This document shows positions 46,270 to 55,940 of a stretch of DNA of 64,000 nt, one piece after another. Location: assembly GCA_012184525.1 (NCBI GenBank), contig WOFQ01000068.1, positions 88,799-152,798 of the forward strand, read 5' to 3'. The position numbers and the translations under genes are program-made. Under the pieces are notes generated by a model. The model saw only the letters and a program-made list of their open reading frames with translations. It was not told where the DNA came from and ran no database searches. The DNA is from Xenoacremonium recifei (taxonomy: Eukaryota > Ascomycota > Sordariomycetes > Hypocreales > Nectriaceae). Within the stretch, counting starts at the first letter, position 1. The number at the start of each line of letters is the position of its first letter.

Positions 46270-48162
46270 ATGAACGGTAGACGCAGTCAAGAGTTCCCAG
46301 AGCTTGCCAATAGAGCGCGTGTTGGTCGATCAGGACCCCGCAAGAAGACCGGTTGTCTTATCTGTCGAAGGCGCAAAGTCCGATGTGACGAGACTAAACC
46401 CTCTTGCAAGCGATGTGAACGTCTTCAAGTTTCTTGCGTCTACCACCAGCCTCCGCGGACTGCCGACTCAATCAGCGTTTCGCTGGAGAAACAACAATCT
46501 CCGCTTGGAAATGGAGACTCTGAACAACAGGATGCCATTTGTTTGGCAAATTCATTACAGCAGGTACCGCTTCTTACAGCGGACCAGTCGAGTAGAACGC
46601 GAACGCAATTCGAGCCGCCTTCCTTCCCAGCCGCCCCGGGTATCACTGAAAACACTCAAAACCAAGATGAACGGGCCGGGATCCTTGATTTTCAAAACAC
46701 TCCCGCGTTTAACTTTCAAGCTTTAGATACATCTTTCCTGTTTTCTGAGTTCTCTGGAGGCCTAGATCACCTCTTCTCGGAGACAAGCCAATTGCAGAAC
46801 ACTCCCAGCGGTTTTGAAGATTGTTCCCAATCTTTTGCGACTGATCTGCAGCGAGATTTTGCTACTGTTCCTCCGTCTTACGGTATTCGATTGCAACAAC
46901 ATTTCATGTCACTGGTCTCCCTACCAAAACTGATCCAATCTGTGGACTGCGACTGGAACGATGTACGGCTGATCATCCTTAAAATGGCAGAGACATCTGA
47001 TTCCCTAAGTAATGCAATATTTGCTTTCTCTGACGCGCATTTGTCCATAACGGAAGGATGTCAGCCGGAATATGCAGCCAATTACTATGACCGAGCCAGC
47101 TTAGCGCTGGAGAATGCCATGAATGAGAAAGTTGAAGGAGAAGAGTTGAAAGCGTCTTTCGCCGCTGTTTTGTTCCTTATCTACGTTGAGGTAAGCGCCT
47201 GAGGATAACACATCGGTGGGAAATCTAACATATCGTTTGTATAGCTCCTGGTGCCCATACAGTCCTCTTTCAGACCGCCTCATTATCATCTTCGGTCGAC
47301 ACACGCCATGATACGCAAACATAAATCACGACTGGCTTCATGGCGAGGTATAGGAAGCAGAATCATAACCTGGCTTGTGCTGTTTGACTCAAAAGCAACG
47401 CTTGCAGGTCGAGAAGGCGAATTGCTGCAAGACATTGAATTGACGATGGCCAACAACGACCTTGACGCTGCCGACAAAGGCCTTAAATCTCCCTCATACA
47501 TCGATATTTTATATGGAACGTTGAATGGAGAGTGTCTGAGATTCTATCTCAAGACTGAAGAATTCACGCGGAGAATCATTGAGATTGATAGATGGCATCG
47601 CCCTCGAGGATCATTAAATGACGAACTCGAAGTGCTTCAAATAGGCAAAGGAATAGATGCTAGCATGGATGCACACTGGGCTTCTCGGCCTATATTGATG
47701 GACCATGCGGTATACCCGCAGAATTTGGTTCCTCTGCTCCAAGAGCCGTTGGCCGCACGCCTCTGCGAGAGTGTTCGGGGATACTTGGCCAATTTCCACG
47801 CGCACAGGATATACCTCCATCGTGTCGCGTTCCGGAAATATCCCCGAGAGGAGAAGGTTGATCGAGCAATGGAAACCATTTTAACCTTGGCAAAGGTGGA
47901 CATGGGGGATGACTCCGTGCTTCCTTCGGCGTTCCAGTGGCCGCTCTTCATGTGTGGCCTGGAGGCAAATGGGTGCGATCGAAAATGGATTGATAGTGCT
48001 TTAACTCGTATGATCGAAGCTAAGGACCACGATCATGCTGGCGCTGAAAGAGCACTTCAGGTTCTGCGGGTGATGTCAAGTCGGCAAGATGCTGGAGATC
48101 AAGTTGTGGACTTTATCACTGTTCGCAATGAACTTTTTCAAGGGTCGCTAAGTGTTATATAG
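46270..48162 (+). CDS. Zn2Cys6 transcription factor
   Basis: Predicted regulator of 612 residues in two exons (46270-47190 and 47245-48162). The start at 46270 is the first ATG in frame; the open frame extends further up without one. The zinc cluster, GPRKKTGCLICRRRKVRCDETKPSCKRCERLQVSC, lies at residues 20-55 in the GC-(L/I)-x-CRxRK form used by the fungal_trans_2 group. A low-complexity Ser/Gln/Asn linker follows. The C-terminal half is helical with YDRASLALENAMNEK, a Trp-rich SWRGIGSRIITWLVLFDSKAT segment and GYLANFHAHRIYLHRVAF. It runs toward the MFS transporter gene 700 bp downstream on the same strand and is the likely regulator of that gene; this is positional inference. Confidence 0.86.
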
Positions 48163-48857
48163 ATCGGACCACTACCAAATCTATCTCTTCATCCGCGAAT
48201 CTGCGCAACAAAGGCTCATTCCTATGCCGACGAGTGTCTTTGATACGAAAACTAGCCCCTTATCCCATAATTTTCCCCCAATCGCTTGAATAAATTCTAT
48301 GAGGGGTTTGTTCAGACTTACATGCACTCCCAACTGGTATCCACTTTAAGCGAGCAGACCAGGATGAGCGCTCTGTCGATGTTGGCTCAAAGTGACCCTC
48401 CTAAATCACCCTCAAGGTAACCACAATCAGCTGGGACTTGACAGAAAGAACACGGAGGAGCAATCCTGGAATCTTTGTTCCTGATCACGTTCCAAACATA
48501 TTGTTATCCTCTTCTGTTAGACCGAGGCGCAAAATCCATCGCTCACCAAGTACCGATGCTCAGCTCGCTTAAAGTGGACACCTCGGCAGAGCTCGAGTCG
48601 AGGCGGATTTGCAGAGCTTTAGCACTGGCTGCATCGGTAGGTCTTTTTTACCCGTGTTCGGGGCCTGGTGGCCAATTGGCTAGATTTCGATCGTGTCTTG
48701 CCTCTACACACGATGCAAGGTTATTGCTCTCATTTTCGACATCATTATAAGAGCAGGATCATGGCATCATGCAGTACTCATGGTCTTACTCCCTAGACTC
48801 AAACCACACTCACCAGCATAATCATCTCAGTTGGATCGAGACAGCCGCCGAATTATC
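48163..48857. promoter_or_regulatory. Intergenic region upstream of an MFS gene, with a 16 bp inverted repeat
   Basis: No gene supported. Contains a perfect 16 bp inverted repeat (arms 48340-48355 and 48563-48578), listed separately. Confidence 0.5.
48340..48578. repeat. Perfect 16 bp inverted repeat with 207 bp spacer
   Basis: TCCACTTTAAGCGAGC at 48340-48355 recurs as its exact reverse complement at 48563-48578. The layout would fit terminal repeats of a small non-autonomous element or a pair of regulator sites. No clear target-site duplication is visible. Confidence 0.6.
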
Positions 48858-50637
48858 ATGGAGAAATTTGCTCAGACCAGAGTTATTCCTGATAGCATTG
48901 TCGCAGATGCTGAAGCTGCTGTGACCTGGGAACACTCACTAAGCCCCCGCAGGGCCTTGATGCTGTATTCGAAGGCGGCCCTCTTTGGTGCTTTCGTCTC
49001 CCTTGCACTCATTATGGAGGGATTCGACAACAAGATTATGGGATCTCTTTACGCAGTACCCGCCTTCCAGAAAGCTTTCGGTTTTGAAACGGCATCTGGT
49101 ACCTATCAAATCTCCGCGCCCTGGCAGAGCGGTATGAGTGGCATAACGGGCGTGACGCAGATCATTGGAATGTTCTTAGGTGGCTATGCTACTGAGACAT
49201 TCGGGTTTCGGAGGACGATGATGGCTACGTTAATCTCTATGCCACCAATCATCTTCATCTTTTTCTTTGCCCCTAGTCTTCAAGTATTGGCTGTGGCAAA
49301 CGGCTTATTTGGTGAGTAGCTATGAGATTGCCTTAGGCCCTGAATTCTAATGGAACCAGGATTACCTCTTGGCATTTTCCAAACTGTGACGACGGTATAC
49401 GTCACTGACATTATGCCAAACGCTCTGCGTCCATACCTGACAAGCTGCTATTCACTGACCTTTGTGAGTTTGCCACTCACTGATCAACTCGATATGACCT
49501 AACTAGTCAAGGCCTTGGGCCAACTTCTCAATGCCGTTATCTTTCGAGGGGTTCTCAACCTGCCCAGCCCATGGACGTATCGCGTACCTTTTGCCCTGCA
49601 GTACGGAGCTGTCCACCGCTTTGGCTAGCTGTAATAAACTAACAATTTCATAGATGGTTTTGGCCAATTGTCCTGTTTGTCGGAATCTACCTTGCACCGG
49701 AGTCACCCTGGTGGCTAGTTCGTCAGGGCCGTCTCGGCGATGCCGAATCGGTCCTTGTCAGATTGACATCTGACAACTTGGACATCGACGTTAAGAAACT
49801 TGTCTCGTTAATGGTATTTACCACGAATCATGAGCGGAATGTCGAAGCTGGAACAGGTTATGTCGATTGTTTCAGGGGCGTCAACCTACGCAGAACTATT
49901 ATCGTTATGGGCGTTTACATCATGCAGGTTTTGACTGGCGCACCTTTGCGAGCATGGATGACCTATTTCTTCCAGCAAGCTGGACTGCCCACCGACCAGT
50001 CGTTCAACATGACGATAGTGGCATTGGCCCTATCCGTGTGTGGAGTCTTAGCAGCGGTAGGTTCTTTCAATACGAGCTTCTATCGGGTACCTGATTAACA
50101 TAAATTATATAGTGGATTGTGTTGACTTATGCGGGCCGGAGAACAATGTATCTCTGGGGCAACATCATCTCTATCCTCCATTTCACTGCCATTGGTGGTA
50201 TGGGAGTTAAGCTCCGATACTCCTCGTCTTCGTCATTAGGATGGGGCATTGGGTCACTCCTCGCGGTAGATGGCTTTGTGGCCAACCTTCTAGTGCTACC
50301 TGTGACCTTCGTGTTGGTTTCTGAGATTCCTTCTTCCCTTGTTCGAAGCAAATCAGTCGTCATTGCGCGCAATACTTACTCTGCCATTAATATCATCGCC
50401 GGTACAATAACGCCGTATATGATCAACCCTACGGCTTGGAACTGGGGTGCGCTGGCTGGATTCTTCTGGGCTGGTGCTTGTATCATCGGGCTTGTTTTTA
50501 CATTCTTCATGGTTCCGGAAACAAAGGGTCGCACAACTGCAGAGATGGATATCCTGTTCGAACAAAAGGTTCATACCCGGAGATTCAAGGACACTGAGAT
50601 TACTCTATCCCATGTCGAAGGCGACGCACTACCCTGA
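48858..50637 (+). CDS. MFS sugar transporter (maltose/alpha-glucoside permease type)
   Basis: Predicted sugar:proton symporter of 524 residues. Five exons (48858-49311, 49360-49463, 49512-49600, 49654-50056, 50113-50637) join in phase. The start at 48858 is the first ATG; the cytosolic N-terminus of about 35 residues with a WEHSLSPRRAL segment is typical of fungal alpha-glucoside permeases. Motifs are IMEGFDNKIMGSLYAVPAFQKAFG at TM1, ETFGFRRTMM (motif A), MPNALRPYLTSCY, APESPWWLVRQGRLGDAE, YAGRRTMYLWG, SEIPSSLVRSKSVVIARN and PETKGRTTAEMDILFEQKV. The last two are hallmarks of the MAL permease group. It is in tandem behind the Zn2Cys6 gene. A 16 bp inverted repeat lies in its promoter. Confidence 0.9.
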
Positions 50638-51078
50638 AACTCGGAAAAACCATGGGTTTGAAGCCTCTGTACCCGGAAAGTCGTGTGCTTCATCATAAGA
50701 CAACACAAGCCTATCAACTTTACAGCCTTCGTGGAAAGAACTGCTGTGGAAACAAGTATTGAAAGTTATCTCTTATTTCTGTAGGAGAGATTCTGGTGGG
50801 CCATTCGATGTTTCCCAGAATATTTGAGCGTGTATTGCTATTGTCTCGTGAATTAAAACAGGTCGCTCACAGGGCATTAGATAACAAGTTAACTGGTCAA
50901 TATGATGTCTCCTGATATATATCGATGAAGTAGATATATGTGCTGTACTCAATCCTCGCTCATTAGATACAGAAGCCTATCTTGACCATCATTCATTTCG
51001 TCAACATACGTATGATCCATACAAGGAATATCCTGAGTATACTTTCACACCATAAATTTTGAAAGCAGTCTTTTTTTT
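50638..51078. other. Intergenic region between convergent genes
   Basis: 3' flanks of the MFS gene and the HAL2-like gene. A poly-T run lies at 51070-51080. Nothing else. Confidence 0.5.
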
Positions 51079-52230
51079 TTAGTGCCCTTCTATGATCTCA
51101 TTCATGACTGTTAGTAGAGAGTGGTGAATATCACTCCGCGCTACGACTAAACCTCTATTCCGACTCAAGTCCCTTCCCGCGCCGAAGTCCACGTTTTTCC
51201 CATTCAAGTCCGTTACCTTCCCACCGAGCTCTGTAAAAATGAGTTGTGCCCCTGCGTGATCCCAGATGTGCATTTTGGATGCTGCACTAGCAGGAACCCA
51301 GAATCGTGCGTTGCCACCACCGATTATAAGGGCTGCGTAGCAAATGTGTGAGGACCATAGTTCAATGTTAGGAAACTTCGCCTTGAAGTGCCCGGCCAAC
51401 CTGGCCTCTACATCGTGACGGGTGACCTCGCAAGCCGTAGAGCCAACAATACTTAGTTCATTTGACCTGCATAGGTCCAGAGAACTTAGTTTCAATGCCG
51501 CGCCGAGGCCATTTGGTGTCATGATTCGAACAGCCGAGCCTTGGTCTCGCACAGCTGTCAGCATTATACCGAATCCATTTCCATCAACCTCAGTCTCCGA
51601 GACCTGGGTCATGTCGGCGCTGATATTGGGACAGCCTAATACGCCGAGAACCTCCTTTCCGTCCTTGATTAGACACAAGGATACGGCATACTGCTGCCCT
51701 CGTAAGAACGTTGCAGTACCGTCAACCGGGTCCATAACCCAGAATCGCCCCTTATCACCTCCATTGCCACATCCGCCAAGATCAATCCAACTAAGCATCT
51801 CTTCTACAGAAGCTGGTGGCGGATATTCAATTCCCCCACAGCAACGAGATGCCATGTTTGTTGCGGAGAGCACCAATTCGTAGACCTTGTCGCAGAGTGT
51901 CTTATCAGCCTTCAAAGGGCCTGAGTTCTCTTCTCCCAAAAAGGAGTCGCGAGGGAAGGCATGATGAAGAGCCCCAATAATTATAGCCTGAGCTGCGAAG
52001 TCGGCAATAGTTACTGGCGAGTTGTCGTCTTTGGAGATCTCGTTCACGGTGGATTGGACTTTTTTTGTGAGGATCGAGGCTTGAAGAACAACTGTCTCAG
52101 CTATCCGCTGCTCGCGTGCGTAGGCAGATTTTGTGGCCATGATCGAAGTACGAAATTCGGCCCCAAAATCGGCAATACTTATGTCAGACTGTGAAATTGC
52201 AGGCGGGCAACATTCAGACATCTTCTTCAC
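51079..52230 (-). CDS. 3'(2'),5'-bisphosphate nucleotidase family protein (HAL2/MET22-like)
   Basis: Li-sensitive, Mg-dependent phosphatase family that converts PAP to AMP in sulfate assimilation. Single exon, 383 residues. Motifs of the inositol-monophosphatase superfamily are present: SPVTIADFAAQAIIIGAL, FLGEENS (metal Glu), FWVMDPVDGTATFLRGQQYAVSL (the DPxDGT metal loop with the FLRG-QYA form specific to HAL2) and MHIWDHAGAQLIFTELGG. Between the first two it has a Gly/Cys-rich stretch (SRCCGGIEYPP) that is unusual. It may be a second, specialised copy, because fungi normally keep a housekeeping HAL2 elsewhere; this cannot be tested here. It is divergent from the glycerophosphodiesterase gene. 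An alternative start lies at MSE, three codons in. Confidence 0.85.
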   Translation of the reverse strand: MKKMSECCPPAISQSDISIADFGAEFRTSIMATKSAYAREQRIAETVVLQASILTKKVQSTVNEISKDDNSPVTIADFAAQAIIIGALHHAFPRDSFLGEENSGPLKADKTLCDKVYELVLSATNMASRCCGGIEYPPPASVEEMLSWIDLGGCGNGGDKGRFWVMDPVDGTATFLRGQQYAVSLCLIKDGKEVLGVLGCPNISADMTQVSETEVDGNGFGIMLTAVRDQGSAVRIMTPNGLGAALKLSSLDLCRSNELSIVGSTACEVTRHDVEARLAGHFKAKFPNIELWSSHICYAALIIGGGNARFWVPASAASKMHIWDHAGAQLIFTELGGKVTDLNGKNVDFGAGRDLSRNRGLVVARSDIHHSLLTVMNEIIEGH

Positions 52231-52687
52231 AGTCTCGAGAAGGAGCCTCGCAATTTAAACCAGCGTAGCAAGTGCTTTTTTTTTTCGAGGCAACTAAAAT
52301 AGAACTATGATGAATTAATTCATTGACTCTGCTTGCCTCATCCGGCAGAAACACAAATATGTCATTTCTGCATCTCGGCAAAAGTGGAGTGCTTTGTCCA
52401 AAGACTCACATGAAGTCGCTTGGAGATAAATTTGCTCGGTTCGAGATAAGCTAAGGTTCACAGCAATCGGCCCAGTAATTTTCGAAGAACCTGACCTGTA
52501 TCCTGTATTTTTAAACATGAAGTTACGGCTGGATGCTGCAAACCTCACCAACAACTTCCCCCATTTCCAACTACGTGTCCTCATTTAGACGTAGAAAAGA
52601 TTGTATATATATATATATCCCCGTTAGCTGTTCATTACCCGGTTCTAGAAACCCCGCGAGAACGGACTCATCAAAGCATCTGCAACA
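52231..52687. promoter_or_regulatory. Divergent promoter of HAL2-like and GDPD genes
   Basis: A 457 bp region. A TATA-type run (TA repeats) lies at 52604-52618, about 70 bp upstream of the GDPD start. The 89-codon open frame at 52315-52584 is not supported. Confidence 0.5.
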
Positions 52688-53494
52688 ATGACCAATCCGC
52701 TGCGGATGACACCACAGACGACCCGAATTGCTGGGCATCGAGGTTACAGTTCAGCCGCACCGGAGAACACTCTGAGTGCATTTCGCAAGGCCCGTGAGGT
52801 TGGTGGCAGGGGCGTGACCTGCGAGACGGATCTTGCATTGACAAAAGATGGCGAGCTCGTTCTCATTCATGATGAAACGGTGAATCGTACCACAGACGGG
52901 CAGGGGCTTGTTCGTGCCATGGACTATTCAGAAATTGCCAAATTGGATGCAGGCAGCTGGTTTAGCGAGTCTTTTGCCGGCGAACGGATTCCCCTGCTTA
53001 AAGATGCTTTGTTGCTTGCACGCAAACTCGACATCATTTATCAGCTGGAGCTCAAAATCTACGACCGAAACGACGAGATCTTCTCAAAACTTCGTGCTCT
53101 GATCGACGAGCTTCAGTGCGCCGATCTGCTTCAATTCTCGTCCTTCGACTTTGCCCAGCTTCGAGCTGTCAAGAAAGCTATCCCAGAAGTCCCTACCATT
53201 GCCATTTCGCATTCCCGGTTGATCAACCCCGCTGCCATAGCCCGAGAAGCGAATGTCGACGCGATGAATCTCGAGATTCAACATTTCCCGAGCGGCGAAG
53301 CTTATCAACTCCACGATAGCGGCTTTGCAGTCTTTCTACATATTCCCGCCGCTGAGCGACTCGCCAGCCACAAGGCTTATGGCGTGGATGTGGAGGCCCA
53401 AGCCGTTCAATGGGTTCGAGATGGGTTGTTGGATCAGTTGATAAGTGACGACGTAGAGCAGGTCGTGAAAATTATTAAGAAGGCTCAAACGTAG
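52688..53494 (+). CDS. Glycerophosphodiester phosphodiesterase
   Basis: Hydrolyses glycerophosphodiesters such as glycerophosphocholine to glycerol-3-phosphate and the alcohol. Single exon, 268 residues, the size of small bacterial-type GDPD enzymes without SPX or ankyrin parts. Motifs are IAGHRGYSSAAPENTLSAF (catalytic His with ENT), CETDLALTKDGELVLIHDETVNRTTDG (metal Glu/Asp and second His), YQLELKI with the metal-binding Glu, and SSFDFAQLRAVK. No signal peptide or membrane segment, so probably cytosolic. The C-terminal AYGVDVEAQAVQWVRDGLLDQLISDD is the usual closing helix region. Compact size and lack of introns would fit a bacterial origin, which is inference. It is divergent from the HAL2-like gene. 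Confidence 0.92.
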   Translation: MTNPLRMTPQTTRIAGHRGYSSAAPENTLSAFRKAREVGGRGVTCETDLALTKDGELVLIHDETVNRTTDGQGLVRAMDYSEIAKLDAGSWFSESFAGERIPLLKDALLLARKLDIIYQLELKIYDRNDEIFSKLRALIDELQCADLLQFSSFDFAQLRAVKKAIPEVPTIAISHSRLINPAAIAREANVDAMNLEIQHFPSGEAYQLHDSGFAVFLHIPAAERLASHKAYGVDVEAQAVQWVRDGLLDQLISDDVEQVVKIIKKAQT

Positions 53495-53999
53495 ATGAAA
53501 AACGCTACTTGCACTGGGATATGTTGATATCAGACTGTCGGCTTTTATGAGGGACTGAAAGGCGCGGGGGTTTCTACCATGAGTTTAGAAGAAGTACAGG
53601 CATGGTACATATTATGTCGAATAGTATTATATGTCTCCTTGGGAATACCTAGATTGGGGCTCTAAGACATACCCAGAATTTCTTTTCACGTTTACAGTCA
53701 CTCGACCCCTGTGTGTCTATCGATTTTCTTCGTAATGTGCTAATGTACGTGCTATCACGTGGGTTGGGGCCTGACTTCTAATGGCCCAAAGCCATCCTCT
53801 AGAAAAGGCTGCGGGGAATCGAATCCCCCATCCACATTTATTTCGCGGCTTTCTTCACCAATGCTTTCATCCTTTTGCAAGCGAGACAAAGAACACGCAC
53901 AAAACGCAAACATCTACTCGCTGGATTCTGCAGAGCTCTTTCAGTTGTACCCTTTCGTCACCTATCTCTTACGTTCCTCGACCTTCCCTACGAGCTGAT
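53495..53999. other. Intergenic region
   Basis: 3' flank of GDPD and promoter/leader of the next Zn2Cys6 gene. The frame is open from 53781 but its composition does not look coding. Confidence 0.5.
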
Positions 54000-55817
54000 A
54001 TGGATGGCGATTCGCCCATGCTCAGCGGGAGACTTCCCCACGCAAACACATCACCGGATTCAAGTCGTCCGAAAGTTTTAGCTTCTCCGAAACGCAGCCA
54101 CAATGGCCGCGTTCGTACGGGATGCTTAGTCTGCAGAGCCCGTAAGGTGAAATGTGATGAGGAAAGGCCGACTTGTCGGAAATGCGCTCGGTTGAGAAAA
54201 CAATGCGTTTACAAGCTCCCCGGACGTCCAGTACTTCAGCTAGATTTAAATCAAGGACAGCACTCCCAACAGAATCCGCAGCCAACGGAGTCGGTTCAGC
54301 ATAGCTTCTGGCTCCAAACTGATGCACCAGACCACACCATTGTTCAACAATGTGTCCCATCGGCCAATGCTTCAAGTCCCAGTACTCAGGGGATTTTGGG
54401 CCTCTCCAATAACAGCAAGTCGCCAGACCCTCATGTTTCGATTTCTGGATCCTCCGATGAACTGTCTCCAGATCAGAGTACCGACAATCTCAACCAAGAC
54501 CCCAGTCTTGCCATTTTTGAGACCGTTGCTGATCGATTCCAACGAACATCTCACCTCATTTATCTAAGCACAGTTGTGGATTGGATGGCAGCCTCAGAAG
54601 CACCCACTGCATCATCATTCGGTTACTTTATCGATGAGGTGGACTGTCCTCTGCTATCGCCCTTTGACCATACAAATTGGTTAAGGGTGAAACAACACAT
54701 CGCCTATCTTGGATTCCAGCAAAGCTTAATTGCTGAATCTATACTTGCTGTTCAAGTTGTGTATAGAGCTCAGGTGGACCGTTTGTCGATGACACATGCC
54801 ATGTCAGTTTATAAAGCCGCTGTCGCAAACTTCGAATCTGTATCTGGCAATGATGTTATAGAATTCGACATTATCCTGATCATTGCATTTCTCGTCTGCC
54901 TCTGTGTGGTCACATTACCCAACGAAGACGGTCCCCATCTCACCGTATTTGATGGGCCCTTCGTGACAAGACTGGAGCATTGGTTAATGGGCAGTTCTCA
55001 CACACCTGTTTCACTACGGATTTGTGCTTGGCTGCAACTCCTCAACACGAACACCAAACATCCAGGCAGTGTTAGTCTACTGCCCACACCAGTTCTAAAT
55101 ATCCTATATGATCGTGTCCGAGACGTGCCTGGTCTTTCGTCTCTGGACTGTGGGACACACCCTGAACGCTGTCTTTACGATGCAGTTGCCGCCCCTATCT
55201 TCGCTTTTTACTTGAGACTTCAAAGAATGTCAAACCGGGTGGCAGATGTGACGCACTACCGTCGGTCCCGGACTACACCTGAAGACCAAGCAGAAGTTGT
55301 CGAACTGATGGATGCTTTAAAGACGGAATTATCAAGTCTTTGGGAGAACAGACCAGCTCCACTGCAAATAAAACCAAGGGAAATTCGCGATCATTTCTCA
55401 GCTCAGATCTCCGACCCTCTCATCGCCCTTTCTGGAATCTGCACAGCGGCGTTCTATGCAGAAATCATCGTCATCGGTAGAATTCTCGGAGATTCTCCAT
55501 TTCCGTCTTCCGAAGCCAAGCAACCGTTGGAGCAAATTCGATCTATCGTTGATGGCGATAGAATTCTTATTACTGAAAGTGGCCTCAACCCGGGATATGT
55601 TCGGCCTTTATTCGTGTACGCCCTCGAAAGTTTTGGAAAGGAAGAGGCACAATGGGCAGCGGATCGGCTGAGAGAAATCAGGCACCCTAGCAGTAGAAGT
55701 AACTTCCTCGCATCATTTGTCGAGGCTCACGGAGAGGCACAGAGAACCCAAAGCAGAAGGGTGACGATGAAGTACTTTTGCTACCAGACCTTTGGAGTGC
55801 CGCTTCCATTTATGTAG
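54000..55817 (+). CDS. Zn2Cys6 transcription factor
   Basis: Predicted regulator of 605 residues in one exon. I start it at ATG 54000 (MDGDSPMLSG); the frame is open back to an ATG at 53781, but the extra 73 residues lack family features. The zinc cluster, NGRVRTGCLVCRARKVKCDEERPTCRKCARLRKQC, is at about residues 35-70 and resembles the one in the factor at 46.3 kb. A Ser/Gln/Asp-rich linker follows. From about residue 165 the helical fungal-specific domain begins (FETVADRFQRTSHLIYLSTVVDWMAA). Later segments include IEFDIILIIAFLVCLCVVT and LESFGKEEAQWAADRLREI, typical of the fungal_trans_2 group. It is convergent with the MFS gene 125 bp away and may control it. Confidence 0.85.
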   Translation: MDGDSPMLSGRLPHANTSPDSSRPKVLASPKRSHNGRVRTGCLVCRARKVKCDEERPTCRKCARLRKQCVYKLPGRPVLQLDLNQGQHSQQNPQPTESVQHSFWLQTDAPDHTIVQQCVPSANASSPSTQGILGLSNNSKSPDPHVSISGSSDELSPDQSTDNLNQDPSLAIFETVADRFQRTSHLIYLSTVVDWMAASEAPTASSFGYFIDEVDCPLLSPFDHTNWLRVKQHIAYLGFQQSLIAESILAVQVVYRAQVDRLSMTHAMSVYKAAVANFESVSGNDVIEFDIILIIAFLVCLCVVTLPNEDGPHLTVFDGPFVTRLEHWLMGSSHTPVSLRICAWLQLLNTNTKHPGSVSLLPTPVLNILYDRVRDVPGLSSLDCGTHPERCLYDAVAAPIFAFYLRLQRMSNRVADVTHYRRSRTTPEDQAEVVELMDALKTELSSLWENRPAPLQIKPREIRDHFSAQISDPLIALSGICTAAFYAEIIVIGRILGDSPFPSSEAKQPLEQIRSIVDGDRILITESGLNPGYVRPLFVYALESFGKEEAQWAADRLREIRHPSSRSNFLASFVEAHGEAQRTQSRRVTMKYFCYQTFGVPLPFM

Positions 55818-55940
55818 TTAACAACGGCTTCAATTATTATGGAGTATCGCTCATCGCCATGAGATGGAATTTTGCAGACAAGAAAGAGCCAAGGGGCTTT
55901 TTGATGAGCCACGGTTACTCTCGTGCCAATCCTTTTTCCC

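Noticed and set aside
52315..52584. 89-codon open frame on the minus strand between HAL2-like and GDPD genes
   Set aside because: Lies in the shared promoter, has no recognisable features and no good start context.
53781..53999. N-terminal extension of the Zn2Cys6 protein at 54000
   Set aside because: The 73 extra residues lack family similarity and look like translated leader; kept only as an alternative start.
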